DNA of 64,000 bases from Solibacillus ferritrahens (GCF_037027585.1 NZ_JAXCLE010000009.1:1-64000), one strand, 5' to 3'; counted from the first letter of the stretch, positions 8,924-18,107 are shown. Notes: a model not told the origin generated them from the sequence alone. Numbers and translations: made by a program.

Positions 8924-9388
8924 TTACTCCAATTGTGTTAACAAGGGAGCTACATCTTCCATTAATCGTTCATAAAATAATTCTTCAAGTTTGAGATGGT
9001 TATGATGCTGCTTCTGTTCGAAAAGACTGTACATTTTCTCGATTTTCTCGTTTGAAAAGCGGAAATGATGGTTGAAATGGTCACGTTTATTGTCCTCGCT
9101 TAAATGCATATAGCCTCGAATGATTGTATACAGTTGATGGTATTTTTTATTAGCTTGCTCATACGCTTCTCTACTTAAACAACCTAAAGCACTGCCTGGT
9201 TCATCAAAGCGGCGATAAAAATCCTTCGCTTCACGATAGGCTTCAAGCTGCATATTTGCGGTATATAAAATGTGGTGCTGCCCACGATGGTCCGGACATT
9301 CGAAATGGAGTATCGCTTTGACAAGTTGAGAGATTTTATCATACGTATCTAAAGGTTTTACAGATGTGTCTTTTAACTGAAAAAACAT
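8924..9388 (-). CDS. Conserved-looking protein of unknown function
   Basis: A 154-residue soluble, His- and charge-rich, mostly helical protein that I do not recognise. It has clustered histidines (CPDHRGQHH near 31-39 and HFNHHF near 105-110) but no clear metal motif, signal peptide or membrane segment. A good ribosome binding site (GAGGTGG) precedes the ATG. It lies 65 bp upstream of the EcsC-like gene on the same strand, so the two could be cotranscribed. Confidence 0.65.
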   Translation of the reverse strand: MFFQLKDTSVKPLDTYDKISQLVKAILHFECPDHRGQHHILYTANMQLEAYREAKDFYRRFDEPGSALGCLSREAYEQANKKYHQLYTIIRGYMHLSEDNKRDHFNHHFRFSNEKIEKMYSLFEQKQHHNHLKLEELFYERLMEDVAPLLTQLE

Positions 9389-9556
9389 AATTCCACCTCG
9401 TTGTTTATCTTTTCAGAAAATTATAGCGTATATCAAATTGAAATGTTAGTAATCTCTTTCTATTTTTACCATTTTAATAAAGGAATTTGATGTTGGTATA
9501 AAATGCTCGTTTAGGAATAAAAAAGCTACAATAAACTAATATATTGTAGAATAATT

Positions 9557-9586
9557 TTGACAATTCAGAAATTTATTATGTATAAT
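9557..9586 (+). promoter_or_regulatory. Sigma-A promoter of the acyl-CoA/TRAP operon
   Basis: TTGACA (9557-9562), an 18-bp spacer and TATAAT (9581-9586) lie 50 bp before the first acyl-CoA dehydrogenase. Both hexamers are perfect consensus, unusually strong for a catabolic operon, which suggests control by repression. Confidence 0.8.
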
Positions 9587-9635
9587 ATCGTTATAAGAAA
9601 GTAGTTACACAATATGCGTAATTGGAGGTTATATT

Positions 9636-10778
9636 ATGAATCTACCTAAAGTTCAATTTACAGAAGAACAAAAACAATTTAGACAGGAAGTGCGGAGCTT
9701 TTTAAAACAACATATTGAGAAAGGGACCTTTGAGACTCGTTGTGATTCATGGTTGAGTGGATCGAATCCTGATTTCTCTAAAATTGTAGCAGAGCAGGGC
9801 TGGATTGGGATGACTTGGCCGAAGCAGTATGGAGGCAAAGAACGCAGTACGTTAGACCGTTACATTTTAACAGAGGAATTTTTGGCATTTGGAGCTCCAG
9901 TAGCTGCTCATTGGTTTGCTGACCGTCAAACTGGACCGCTGTTACTGCGTTTTGGTACAGAATATCAAAAGGAATTCTTCCTGCCAAAAATTATAAAGGG
10001 TGAATGTTTCTTCGCTATTGGGTTAAGTGAACCAAACAGTGGATCAGATTTAGCGTCCGTTACAACACGTGCCGAAAAAGTTGAAGGTGGCTGGATAGTA
10101 AACGGTGCAAAAACTTGGTCCAGTAATGCCCAGGACTCACATTACATGGTAACGCTTATTCGTACGGAACCATTAGGTGAAAAAAAGCACGAAGGTCTTT
10201 CGCAGTTTATTATCGATTTGAAAGGTGAGGGAGTGACTATTACGCCAATTCGCTATTTGACAGGGGAGCCACATTTCAATGATGTATTTTTCGATAATGT
10301 ATTTGTTCCGGATGAAATGGTCGTCGGAACACTAGGCAACGGGTGGAAGCAAGGTTTGGCAGAGCTGGCATTTGAGCGTAGTGGACCTGAGCGTATTTTA
10401 AGTACATTCCCGCTTTTAAATGAAGCGATAGAGCAATTAAAGAAAAAGAGAGATTATGCCGGATTGGAAGAGGCAATGAAACTAGTTGCAGAGCTTTGGT
10501 CATTGCGTAATTTATCTATCGGTGTCGCTAAAGTACTTGAAGAAGGTGGCGAAGTAAATATTCCTGCAGCACTTGTAAAAAGTATCGGTACGAAATTTGA
10601 ACAGAAAATTCCGGAGATCGTACGTTTATTGCTTGACGTTTATCCGGATCTACAAAGCGAAAAAGAGATTGAACGTTATTTGGCAGAATCCATTTTACAT
10701 GCACCTGGCTTCACGATTCGTGGTGGCACATCCGAAGTTCTATACGGAATTTTAGCAAAGGGGGTTATTGCACAATGA
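9636..10778 (+). CDS. Acyl-CoA dehydrogenase, subunit 1 of an adjacent pair
   Basis: A 380-residue flavin-dependent acyl-CoA dehydrogenase of the type encoded in pairs. FAD/substrate motifs are visible: FAIGLSEPNSGSDLAS and TWSSNAQDSHYM. The usual C-terminal YEGT catalytic Glu is replaced (IRGGTSEVLYG), but a Glu (E247, in AFERSGPERI) sits where long-chain and isovaleryl-CoA dehydrogenases carry theirs, by eye alignment. It overlaps the next gene by 4 nt. Together they resemble alpha2beta2 FadE-type enzymes. The substrate is unknown. Confidence 0.9.
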   Translation: MNLPKVQFTEEQKQFRQEVRSFLKQHIEKGTFETRCDSWLSGSNPDFSKIVAEQGWIGMTWPKQYGGKERSTLDRYILTEEFLAFGAPVAAHWFADRQTGPLLLRFGTEYQKEFFLPKIIKGECFFAIGLSEPNSGSDLASVTTRAEKVEGGWIVNGAKTWSSNAQDSHYMVTLIRTEPLGEKKHEGLSQFIIDLKGEGVTITPIRYLTGEPHFNDVFFDNVFVPDEMVVGTLGNGWKQGLAELAFERSGPERILSTFPLLNEAIEQLKKKRDYAGLEEAMKLVAELWSLRNLSIGVAKVLEEGGEVNIPAALVKSIGTKFEQKIPEIVRLLLDVYPDLQSEKEIERYLAESILHAPGFTIRGGTSEVLYGILAKGVIAQ

Positions 10779-11827
10779 GTGAAATAAAAGAGATGGTCGC
10801 AGAAGTAGTAGAAAAAGTATTGAAACATAAAGTCGAAAAAGAAACGGTGGATTTACTGGAGGAGAATCTCTGGGCTGAAAATGTATGGCAACTCTTACTT
10901 GAAAATGAATTGCACAATGTAGCAGTCAGTGAAGAAGAGGGGGGGGCAGGTGGAGATATTGAAGATTTACTGGAACTGTATGGCCTGATTGGAAAGTATG
11001 CTGCACCTGTTCCATTCATTGAGCATACATTAGCCAACTATTTACTAAAACAGATTGATATAAAAGGGTATGAGCAGTTGACAACGTACAGTATTACTGC
11101 CCCGCTTCAGCTTAAGGAAGATGCTTTGTTTGGTACGTTAAAGCATGTTCCGTGGGCTAAATACGCTGAGAAGATCGTTGCATTGGCACAGGAGGGTTCA
11201 CAGCAGTTTATCGTTGTTGCAGATCTGGAAAATGCGGTATTGAAAAATGGGACAAACCTAGCTGCAGAACCAAGATCAGAAGTTGTTTTCGAAAATATGA
11301 AAGCGCTTCAAAAAGTACCGATTACTGCAAAACAGTATATGTCACTTTCGAAATTGGTTACAGCAGCATCTGTCAGTAAAATGAACGGTGCCCTTACGAC
11401 AGTATTCCAGCTAAGTGTGCAATTCAGCAAGGAGCGCGAGCAATTTGGCCGACCAATTCATCGATTCCAGCTCGTGCAGCAGCATTTGGCGAATATGGCT
11501 GGCGAACAGACGTTAATGACAGTAGCAACGAACAATGTGCAAACATTATTGGGCGACGGACAAGAGGGGCTCGAAGTAGCGTATACACGATTACGAATGG
11601 ATGATGCAAGCCGCGCAGTTGCCACTGCCGCACATCAGGTTCACGCAGCAATCGGCGTTACACACGAGCATCGATTACATCAATTTACACGTCGCTTATG
11701 GGCTTGGAGAGATGAGGAATTTACGGCTCGCTATTGGAAGCAGCAGTTAGCTAAGCAGATGCTAGAGTCGAAAATGGATTTATGGGAAAGTATTACAGAA
11801 CAAAATGAAGCGCATGTTCATGCATAA
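10775..11827 (+). CDS. Acyl-CoA dehydrogenase, subunit 2 of an adjacent pair
   Basis: A 350-residue divergent acyl-CoA dehydrogenase paralogue. The C-terminal helical domain is clear (SKEREQFGRPIHRFQLVQQH and a later QVHAAIGVTHEH, equivalent to the family's IHGG stretch). The N-terminal and middle domains are poorly conserved, and the SEPNSGSD-type flavin motif and the catalytic Glu of its neighbour are missing. That suggests a structural or cofactor-sharing partner subunit rather than an independent enzyme. The start overlaps the previous stop (ATGA). Confidence 0.85.
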   Translation: MSEIKEMVAEVVEKVLKHKVEKETVDLLEENLWAENVWQLLLENELHNVAVSEEEGGAGGDIEDLLELYGLIGKYAAPVPFIEHTLANYLLKQIDIKGYEQLTTYSITAPLQLKEDALFGTLKHVPWAKYAEKIVALAQEGSQQFIVVADLENAVLKNGTNLAAEPRSEVVFENMKALQKVPITAKQYMSLSKLVTAASVSKMNGALTTVFQLSVQFSKEREQFGRPIHRFQLVQQHLANMAGEQTLMTVATNNVQTLLGDGQEGLEVAYTRLRMDDASRAVATAAHQVHAAIGVTHEHRLHQFTRRLWAWRDEEFTARYWKQQLAKQMLESKMDLWESITEQNEAHVHA

Positions 11828-11840
11828 GGAGGAAGAAAAT

Positions 11841-12647
11841 ATGGCGGATTTATTATTTGATGTGAAGGATCATATTGCAACGATTACACTGAATCGTCCA
11901 GATAGTATGAATGCATTTAGCGAAGAAATGATTTTATCGTGGATTAAGGCTTTGGAAGAAGTACGGGATAATGATGATATACGTGTTGTCATTTTAAAAG
12001 GTAACGGCAAAGCATTTTGCGCCGGTGGTGATGTGAAAGCGATGATTGCTGGAAATGGATTTTTCAATAGTGAAGAAGATATTACTTCAACAGCTTTGGC
12101 TCGTAAAAACTCGTTATGGAAAAAGGTTCAGCGTGTCCCTCTTCTCCTTGAAGAAATCGATAAGCCGGTCATTGCACAAATGCATGGATTTGCGATGGGT
12201 GCGGGGCTGGATATGGCATTAATGTGTGATATCCGAATTGCTGCACAATCTGCTAAGTTCTCAGAAAGCTATATTAATGTTGGGATTGTTCCAGGAGACG
12301 GGGGTGCGTATTTTTTACCTCGTATTGTAGGAATTGATCAGGCGCTTGATATGTTATGGACAGCGCGCGTATTAACAGCCGAGGAAGCGAAGGAAACACG
12401 TTTAGTTACCTACGTTGTCAATGACGATGAACTTGAGGACTATACATTGAATTATGCGAAAAAATTAGCTGCTGGACCAATTGAATCAATAAAAATTATT
12501 AAGCGTGCGGTTTACCAAAGCCAAACAATGAGCTTACGTTCGTCGCTGGATTATATATCTTCAAAAATGGGCCTAGTAACGGAATTACCGACATACGAAG
12601 AAGGGGTTAAAGCAATTGTAGAAAAACGAAAAGCCGTATTTAAATAA
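11841..12647 (+). CDS. Enoyl-CoA hydratase/isomerase (crotonase) family
   Basis: A 268-residue crotonase-fold enzyme. The oxyanion-hole motif is KAFCAGGDVKAM, followed by GFAMGAGLDMALMCD and VGIVPGDGG. By eye alignment the two catalytic Glu residues of rat hydratase are Asp124 and Tyr144 here, with Asp153 in PGDGG, so the chemistry may be isomerisation or a non-standard hydration. The ATG at 11841 is favoured by AAGGAGG 8 nt upstream over an in-frame ATG at 11805. It is the third gene of the operon, 13 bp after the second dehydrogenase. Confidence 0.88.
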   Translation: MADLLFDVKDHIATITLNRPDSMNAFSEEMILSWIKALEEVRDNDDIRVVILKGNGKAFCAGGDVKAMIAGNGFFNSEEDITSTALARKNSLWKKVQRVPLLLEEIDKPVIAQMHGFAMGAGLDMALMCDIRIAAQSAKFSESYINVGIVPGDGGAYFLPRIVGIDQALDMLWTARVLTAEEAKETRLVTYVVNDDELEDYTLNYAKKLAAGPIESIKIIKRAVYQSQTMSLRSSLDYISSKMGLVTELPTYEEGVKAIVEKRKAVFK

Positions 12648-12670
12648 TACATCTCAAAAGGGGTATGCGG

Positions 12671-13630
12671 ATGAAGAAAAAAATGCTCGCAGCTATTTCG
12701 ATAGCTGCTATGTTGTTGGTAGGTTGTCAAAGTAATATTGAGCGATATGGGGAGCCTTTAATTTTTACTACAGGTACAACAACAGGTGTCTTTTATTCAC
12801 TTGGTGCAGGAATTTCTACAATGTGGACAAATGAGCTGGAAAAGCGTGTCGCTTCACAGGCATCTAATGGAAGTATTGAAAACTTGAATTTAATGCGAAA
12901 AGGCGAGGCGAATATTTCCTTTACAACAGTCAATATTGCATATGAAGCTTACAACGGTGTAGGAAGCTTCGAAGGAAGGCAATATGAGAACGTTCGTATA
13001 TTAGGGAACTTATATCCAAATATCAGTCATATTATTGTGAAAAAAAACGATAAATACAAATCGATTGAAGATTTAAAAGGAACTAGCTTCGTATTCGGAG
13101 CAGCGGGGAGTGCCACTGAAGTGGAATCTCGACTTGTCCTTGAGGCACATGGCATTGGGGAAAATGATATTAAAGCCAACTATGTCGGGTTTACGGAAGC
13201 TACAGATTTAATGCGAAATGGTCAAGTGGAAGGTGTCAATATATACACAGGGGTACCAGCAGCAGCCGCGACAGAGCTTATTTCAACAGTAGATTCCAGA
13301 GTATTAAGCATGTCTGATAGCGCAATTGACTATTTAGTGGAAGAATACCCTTGGAACTTTGCTTATACAATCGAGCCAAACACATATGATAAACAGCCGG
13401 AAGCAATTCAAACTGTCGGTCAATACAGTACGATCGTCATTGATGAAAGTGTAAATGAAGAAACCGTTTATCAGTTAACGAAAGCTTTATGGGAAAACTT
13501 AAGTTCACTTGAAAAATCCTACAGTATTGCAAAGCAGTTCAGTCCGGAAAATGCGGTTTCGGGAACAGCGGATATTCCGCTTCATCCAGGAGCAGAGCGC
13601 TATTATCGCGAAATTGGTGTTGTCGAATAA
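12671..13630 (+). CDS. TAXI-family TRAP transporter substrate-binding lipoprotein
   Basis: A 319-residue extracytoplasmic solute receptor with a lipobox (LLVGC) after a short hydrophobic signal, consistent with membrane tethering in a Gram-positive cell. TAXI family features are FTTGTTTGVFYSLGAGIS and GSIENLNLMRKGEANISFTT. TAXI proteins bind carboxylates for TRAP permeases; the ligand cannot be read from sequence. I prefer the ATG at 12671 (AAAGGGG about 7 nt upstream) to the one at 12665. The permease follows 26 bp downstream. Confidence 0.92.
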   Translation: MKKKMLAAISIAAMLLVGCQSNIERYGEPLIFTTGTTTGVFYSLGAGISTMWTNELEKRVASQASNGSIENLNLMRKGEANISFTTVNIAYEAYNGVGSFEGRQYENVRILGNLYPNISHIIVKKNDKYKSIEDLKGTSFVFGAAGSATEVESRLVLEAHGIGENDIKANYVGFTEATDLMRNGQVEGVNIYTGVPAAAATELISTVDSRVLSMSDSAIDYLVEEYPWNFAYTIEPNTYDKQPEAIQTVGQYSTIVIDESVNEETVYQLTKALWENLSSLEKSYSIAKQFSPENAVSGTADIPLHPGAERYYREIGVVE

Positions 13631-13656
13631 AAGTAAAGGGATAAGGAGGAAACTTT

Positions 13657-15630
13657 ATGACTGGAAAACCTCTTGAAAAAGATGAGCTACAGCAGCTAAT
13701 GGATCTTGAAGATAAAAATATAAATTCACGTACCTATATTGGTCTATTTGGCAAAATCGTCGTTGGGGTTGCAATTATTTGGTCGATTTTTCAAATTTAT
13801 ATGAGCAGCATTGGCGTAATGGAAGCAACAAAGTTTCGTGCATGGCATTTAGGATTTCTACTTTTATTTAGCTTTATTTTTTATCCCGCAACAAAGAAAA
13901 GTGTAGGGACGAGAAGGTTGCCTACATGGTTTGACAGTATTTGTATTACGTTATCGATATTCGTGACATTATATTTTGTTATTGTATATGACATTCTTGT
14001 TCGTGACCGAGCAGGGGAAAATACGATTCTTGATCTATGGGTCGGTGCGATTGCCATTTTACTATTATTTGAAGCGGCACGTCGTGTAGTCGGCAATGCA
14101 TTGACATTAATAGCATTATTTTTCCTAGCTTACAATTTCTTTGGTGCCTATATCCCAGGTATACTTGGACATTACGGCTTCAGTTTAGAGCGAATTATTA
14201 ACATTATGTTCTGGGGTGGACAAGGTATTTTCGGTACAGCACTTGGTGTATCGGCAACATACATTTTCATTTTCGTACTGTTTGGTGCCTTCTTGAAAAA
14301 TAGTGGCTTTTCGGATTTTATTAACGATTTAGCGCTAACGATTGCAGGTCGAACAGCAGGTGGACCGGCTAAAGTTGCAGTATTCGCGAGTGCGCTTATG
14401 GCAACTATTAGCGGGAGTGCTGTAAGTAATGTTGTAACAACAGGTACAGTAACTATTCCAATGATGAAAAAGGCTGGTTATTCGAAAAAATTCGCCGGTG
14501 CTGTAGAGGCAGTTGCTTCAACCGGGGGCTTGATTGCACCTCCTGTAATGGGGGCTGCTGCTTTCATTATGGCTGAGTACTTAGGAGTTTCGTATTCAGT
14601 TGTTATGCTGGCTGCGATTATCCCGGCAGTGCTCTACTATTTAACACTGTTTATGATCGTCCATTTTGAAGCGAAGAAAATGGGGTTATCGGGTATTTCA
14701 AAGGAAAATATTCCAATAGCCAAGCAAGTTTTGAAAAATGGTGGACACTTATTGATTCCATTATTTATTTTATTATTTATGTTGTTTGCCGGTTATTCGC
14801 CACTATATGCAGCCATTTTTGCGTTATTCTCGATCGTGCCGACAGCGGCCATCCGCAAGCACACACGCATGAACTTGAAAACGGTGATTGATTCGGTCGT
14901 CGAAGGGGTCAAAGGAGCAATCAGTGTAGGGATTGCCTGTGCCATAGTCGGTATCGTTATTGCAACAATTACGTTGACGAGTATCGGTTTAATCATCGGT
15001 AACAACGTATTAAGCTTTGCTGGCGACAGTGTTATGTTGGCGGCTATATTAACAGCGGTTATTAGTATCGTGTTAGGAATGGGTATCCCAGCCACTGCGG
15101 CATATATTATTGTGGCAACCATTTCAGTACCGATTTTAACGCAATTAGGTGTACCGGCGATAGCAGCTCATATGTTTGCCTTTTACTTTGCTGCTTTATC
15201 CAGTATTACACCACCTGTAGCGTTGGCGCCATATGCAGCGGCCGGTATTGCAGGGGAATCCCCAAATAAAGTATCGTTTGAGTCGGTTCGTTTAGGGATG
15301 ATTGGTTTTATTGTACCGTTCTTCTTCATTTTCAATCCGGCCCTCCTATTAACAGGCGGTACAATTGGAGAATATATTATTGCAGCGATTACGGCATGTA
15401 TCGGTGGGGTATCAATTGCGGCTGGGATTAAAGGTTATTTATTCCGCCGGACATATTTTATCGAGCGAATTGTCTTCTTTTTTGCAGGCATAGCACTAAT
15501 GGATACGACTTTACTCTATAACTTAATAGCATTGGCAATGATTGCTATTGCTGTTGCAACACAAATTATGATGAAGCAGCCTGAACGTAAAGTTGCACCA
15601 TCATTAATAAAAGGTGAAGAAGCGAGGTGA
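13657..15630 (+). CDS. TRAP transporter permease, fused 4TM/12TM (DctQM-type)
   Basis: A 657-residue polytopic permease in which the small (4TM) and large (12TM) TRAP subunits are fused, as is usual for TAXI systems. The conserved large-subunit stretch SGSAVSNVVTTGTVTIPMMK, later GLIAPPVMGAAAF and the repeat-related GMGIPATAAYIIVA are visible. It would import a carboxylate using an ion gradient. AAGGAGG lies 8 nt upstream of the ATG. The stop overlaps the region before the CoA-transferase start, so the genes are tightly coupled. Confidence 0.93.
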   Translation: MTGKPLEKDELQQLMDLEDKNINSRTYIGLFGKIVVGVAIIWSIFQIYMSSIGVMEATKFRAWHLGFLLLFSFIFYPATKKSVGTRRLPTWFDSICITLSIFVTLYFVIVYDILVRDRAGENTILDLWVGAIAILLLFEAARRVVGNALTLIALFFLAYNFFGAYIPGILGHYGFSLERIINIMFWGGQGIFGTALGVSATYIFIFVLFGAFLKNSGFSDFINDLALTIAGRTAGGPAKVAVFASALMATISGSAVSNVVTTGTVTIPMMKKAGYSKKFAGAVEAVASTGGLIAPPVMGAAAFIMAEYLGVSYSVVMLAAIIPAVLYYLTLFMIVHFEAKKMGLSGISKENIPIAKQVLKNGGHLLIPLFILLFMLFAGYSPLYAAIFALFSIVPTAAIRKHTRMNLKTVIDSVVEGVKGAISVGIACAIVGIVIATITLTSIGLIIGNNVLSFAGDSVMLAAILTAVISIVLGMGIPATAAYIIVATISVPILTQLGVPAIAAHMFAFYFAALSSITPPVALAPYAAAGIAGESPNKVSFESVRLGMIGFIVPFFFIFNPALLLTGGTIGEYIIAAITACIGGVSIAAGIKGYLFRRTYFIERIVFFFAGIALMDTTLLYNLIALAMIAIAVATQIMMKQPERKVAPSLIKGEEAR

Positions 15631-15635
15631 TGGGA

Positions 15636-16775
15636 ATGCGCCCATTAGAAAATATAAAAATATTGGATTTATCCCGCGTTTATGCGGCACCAGCAGGAAC
15701 GATGATTTTGGCGGATTTAGGTGCAGAAGTTATTCGAATTGAGCATCCGAATGGTTCTGATAGTATGCGTGAATGGGGGCCCTTCATAAATGGTGAGAGC
15801 ACCTATTATATTAGTGCCAACCGTAATAAAAAGTCGATTACTTTAAACTTAAAGGAACACTCGGATAAAGAAGTTCTACTGGATTTAGTAAAAGAATCGG
15901 ATGTCATTATTGATAATTTTAAAACGGGTGATATGAAAAAGATGGGGCTCAATTATGAGAATCTTAAACAAATTAATCCGCGCATCATTCAATGCTCTGT
16001 AACGGGCTTTGGCCAAACGGGACCCCTTGCCAATGAGCCAGGCTTTGATCCAGTTATCCAGGCAATGAGCGGCTTAATGGATGTAACAGGACATCCGGAT
16101 GGGGAAGCAACGAAAGTAGGAGTGCCAATTGCCGATATTTTAACATCCCATTATGTAGTGATCGGTATTTTATCAGCGTTGCGTATGCGTGATTTAACAG
16201 GGAAGGGTCAGTTTATCGATTTAGCGCTGCTCGATGTCCAAATGAGCTCCCTTGCGAATATTTCAAGCGCATATTTAAATACAGGCTTTGAATCTTCCAG
16301 ACTAGGAAACAAACATAATAATGTAGCGCCATATCAAGTATTTGAGTGCGAAGATGGTCCACTCATGTTTTGTGTAGGGACAGAAGATCAATTTAGAAAG
16401 TTTTGCGAGATGGTTAATCGACGTGAGTGGCTTTCGGATGAGCGTTTCAAGACGAATACACTTCGTAAGCAAAATGAACGTGCATTGACAGCATATATTT
16501 CTCAGGTCACGTTAACAAAAACTCGGGATGAATGGATTGAGTTATTGCAGCACTACAAAATTCCAGGTGGACGTGTCAATACTGTAGCAGAGGCGTTTCA
16601 ACAACCTCAAGTTATTGCGCGCAACCTAATAGGGGAAATGGACCATCCGGTATATGGGACTGTAAAATTTGTGAAAAATCCCCTGCAATATTCCGAATTG
16701 AACATTTCCTATGATAGTAGCCCGCCGCTTTTAGGTGAGCACACTGAAGAAATCCTGAAAATGAATAAAAACTAA
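15636..16775 (+). CDS. Family III (CaiB/BaiF) CoA-transferase
   Basis: A 379-residue CoA-transferase of the formyl-CoA/carnitine-CoA type. N-terminal PLENIKILDLSRVYAAPAG and RIEHPNGSDSMREWGPF are typical; the catalytic Asp is expected in GVPIADILTSHY. It would move CoA from an endogenous acyl-CoA onto the imported acid. I chose the ATG at 15636 because GAGGTG (15624-15629) lies 6 nt upstream and the protein then begins in the family-typical way. GTG 15627 and ATG 15630 are in-frame alternatives. Confidence 0.92.
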   Translation: MRPLENIKILDLSRVYAAPAGTMILADLGAEVIRIEHPNGSDSMREWGPFINGESTYYISANRNKKSITLNLKEHSDKEVLLDLVKESDVIIDNFKTGDMKKMGLNYENLKQINPRIIQCSVTGFGQTGPLANEPGFDPVIQAMSGLMDVTGHPDGEATKVGVPIADILTSHYVVIGILSALRMRDLTGKGQFIDLALLDVQMSSLANISSAYLNTGFESSRLGNKHNNVAPYQVFECEDGPLMFCVGTEDQFRKFCEMVNRREWLSDERFKTNTLRKQNERALTAYISQVTLTKTRDEWIELLQHYKIPGGRVNTVAEAFQQPQVIARNLIGEMDHPVYGTVKFVKNPLQYSELNISYDSSPPLLGEHTEEILKMNKN

Positions 16776-16985
16776 AGTAGTATAAATGGCATCACCAAAG
16801 ACTATTTGGAATAATTCTTTTGGGATGAAGATATTAATAACTTGCTATTATATACTGGAAACAACTTTATTGTAGAGATTATTGCCATGAGTTAGATGGC
16901 GGGAAAGATAATGATGACTTTTAACATAAGCCCTTCTTTTTTCTTCCAATTAATTTTGATACTATTAGGAAAGGGGGGCGTCTGA

Positions 16986-17759
16986 ATGGAGCAAAACAAG
17001 TTTGAAAAAATGTATTTAATGCAGACCGTACAAAAAACAATTGTTATACTGCGTGCCTTTACAAAAGAACAACCTAAGCTGTCTTTAACAGAATTAAATA
17101 AAAAAACAGGTATCGGATTATCAAGTCTCCAAAGATTTGTAGCTACTTTAGTATATGAAGGATTTCTAATTCGAGATGATCGTACGAAACATTATCAACT
17201 TGGCTTATCGTTAATTCACTTAGGGAAGTTAGTGGAGGAAGAATCCAGTATCATTACAATTGCGCAGCCTATACTCCAGCAGCTAAATCAGAAAACAAAT
17301 GAAAGTATTTCAATGAGTATTATTGATGGCAATGAGCGCCGTTGTATTATGAATATAGAAAGTAATTATGCATTATCAGCACGTAATCATGTTGGAGATA
17401 CTTCGCCACTATATGCAGGGGCCTCTGCAAAATCAATGCTGGCCTTTTTACCCCAGGAAGAAATCGATGAGTATTTAAATAAGGTGGATTTGCAGCGTGT
17501 GACAGAAAATACTATTGTTGATCGTGAACAGTTACTGCAACAGCTACAGCAAGTGCGTGAACAACAATATATTTTTACAAGAGCAGAACGCATTGTTGGG
17601 GCCTGTTCCTTCAGTACTGCCATTATCTCAAATGGAAGACCGATTGCATCCATTGCAATTATTATTCCGGAAGCACGCTTTGATGAGGCGCAATTTGACG
17701 ACTTACGGGATTTGATTCTGCAGGCGAAATTTGATATTGAAAGGCAACTTAATAAGTGA
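16986..17759 (+). CDS. IclR-family transcriptional regulator
   Basis: A 257-residue regulator. The N-terminal winged helix-turn-helix (about 15-75) contains LSLTELNKKTGIGLSSLQRF, and a C-terminal IclR effector domain (about 90-250) includes the SARNHVGDTSPLYAGASAKS motif. It lies 210 bp downstream of the CoA-transferase, same strand, with its own strong ribosome binding site (AAAGGGGGG), and is the obvious candidate controller of the TRAP/acyl-CoA operon. The effector would probably be the imported acid or its CoA ester. Confidence 0.92.
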   Translation: MEQNKFEKMYLMQTVQKTIVILRAFTKEQPKLSLTELNKKTGIGLSSLQRFVATLVYEGFLIRDDRTKHYQLGLSLIHLGKLVEEESSIITIAQPILQQLNQKTNESISMSIIDGNERRCIMNIESNYALSARNHVGDTSPLYAGASAKSMLAFLPQEEIDEYLNKVDLQRVTENTIVDREQLLQQLQQVREQQYIFTRAERIVGACSFSTAIISNGRPIASIAIIIPEARFDEAQFDDLRDLILQAKFDIERQLNK

Positions 17760-17800
17760 AACAATCCAACCGGGTATGAATCGGTTGGATTGTTTTTATT
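17760..17800 (+). terminator. Terminator after iclR
   Basis: AACAATCCAACCG (17760-17772) pairs perfectly with CGGTTGGATTGTT (17782-17794), followed by TTTATTTT. Strong. Confidence 0.95.
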
Positions 17801-17826
17801 TTGATAGGGTAAGGAGTGAATAGGGA

Positions 17827-18014
17827 AATAGAGGAACGAATTTCCCTTATTTCACAAATAAATTAAAAAATAGTGAAAATAAGGGAAGGAATTTCCGTTA
17901 TTGACCTAAAAAACATGAAATTTCAGGATTTTATTTAAAATAACGGTAAAACGTTCCCTTATTTATCCTAAAATGAGCTACATCATTCAAATAACGGTAA
18001 TATCTCCCCTTATT
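17827..18014. repeat. Palindrome array, copy B (complete, four units)
   Basis: Four 25-bp imperfect palindromes at 17827-17851, 17878-17902, 17939-17963 and 17990-18014, with start-to-start spacing 51, 61 and 51 bp. The spacing matches copy A (1-171) and copy C (29243-29430). The stretch 17891-17964 is identical to 48-121. It lies between the convergent ends of iclR and glyS. No coding capacity is seen. Confidence 0.88.
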
Positions 18015-18054
18015 TTAGCGTCGGGTACTCGGTAGGGAAGTTACTTTAATAAAA

Positions 18055-18100
18055 AAATAAGAAAAAGGCACTTTCTATTCGTAACGAACGGAAAGTGCCA
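18055..18100 (-). terminator. Terminator of glyS (and of the older glyS remnant)
   Basis: On the minus strand GGCACTTTC (complement of 18091-18099) pairs with GAAAGTGCC (complement of 18067-18075), followed by TTTTTC and a T-rich run. It directly follows the duplicated glyS 3' end at 18108-18156. Confidence 0.85.
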
Positions 18101-18107
18101 TATAAAA

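Noticed and set aside
10775..11037. Reverse-strand and other-frame open frames inside the acyl-CoA dehydrogenase genes and throughout the window.
   Set aside because: They lack ribosome binding sites and recognisable motifs and lie inside well-supported genes, so they are treated as shadows.
16809..16817. GAATAATTC palindrome upstream of iclR as an IclR operator.
   Set aside because: It is only 9 bp in AT-rich DNA, and I found no matching copy near the operon promoter at 9557.
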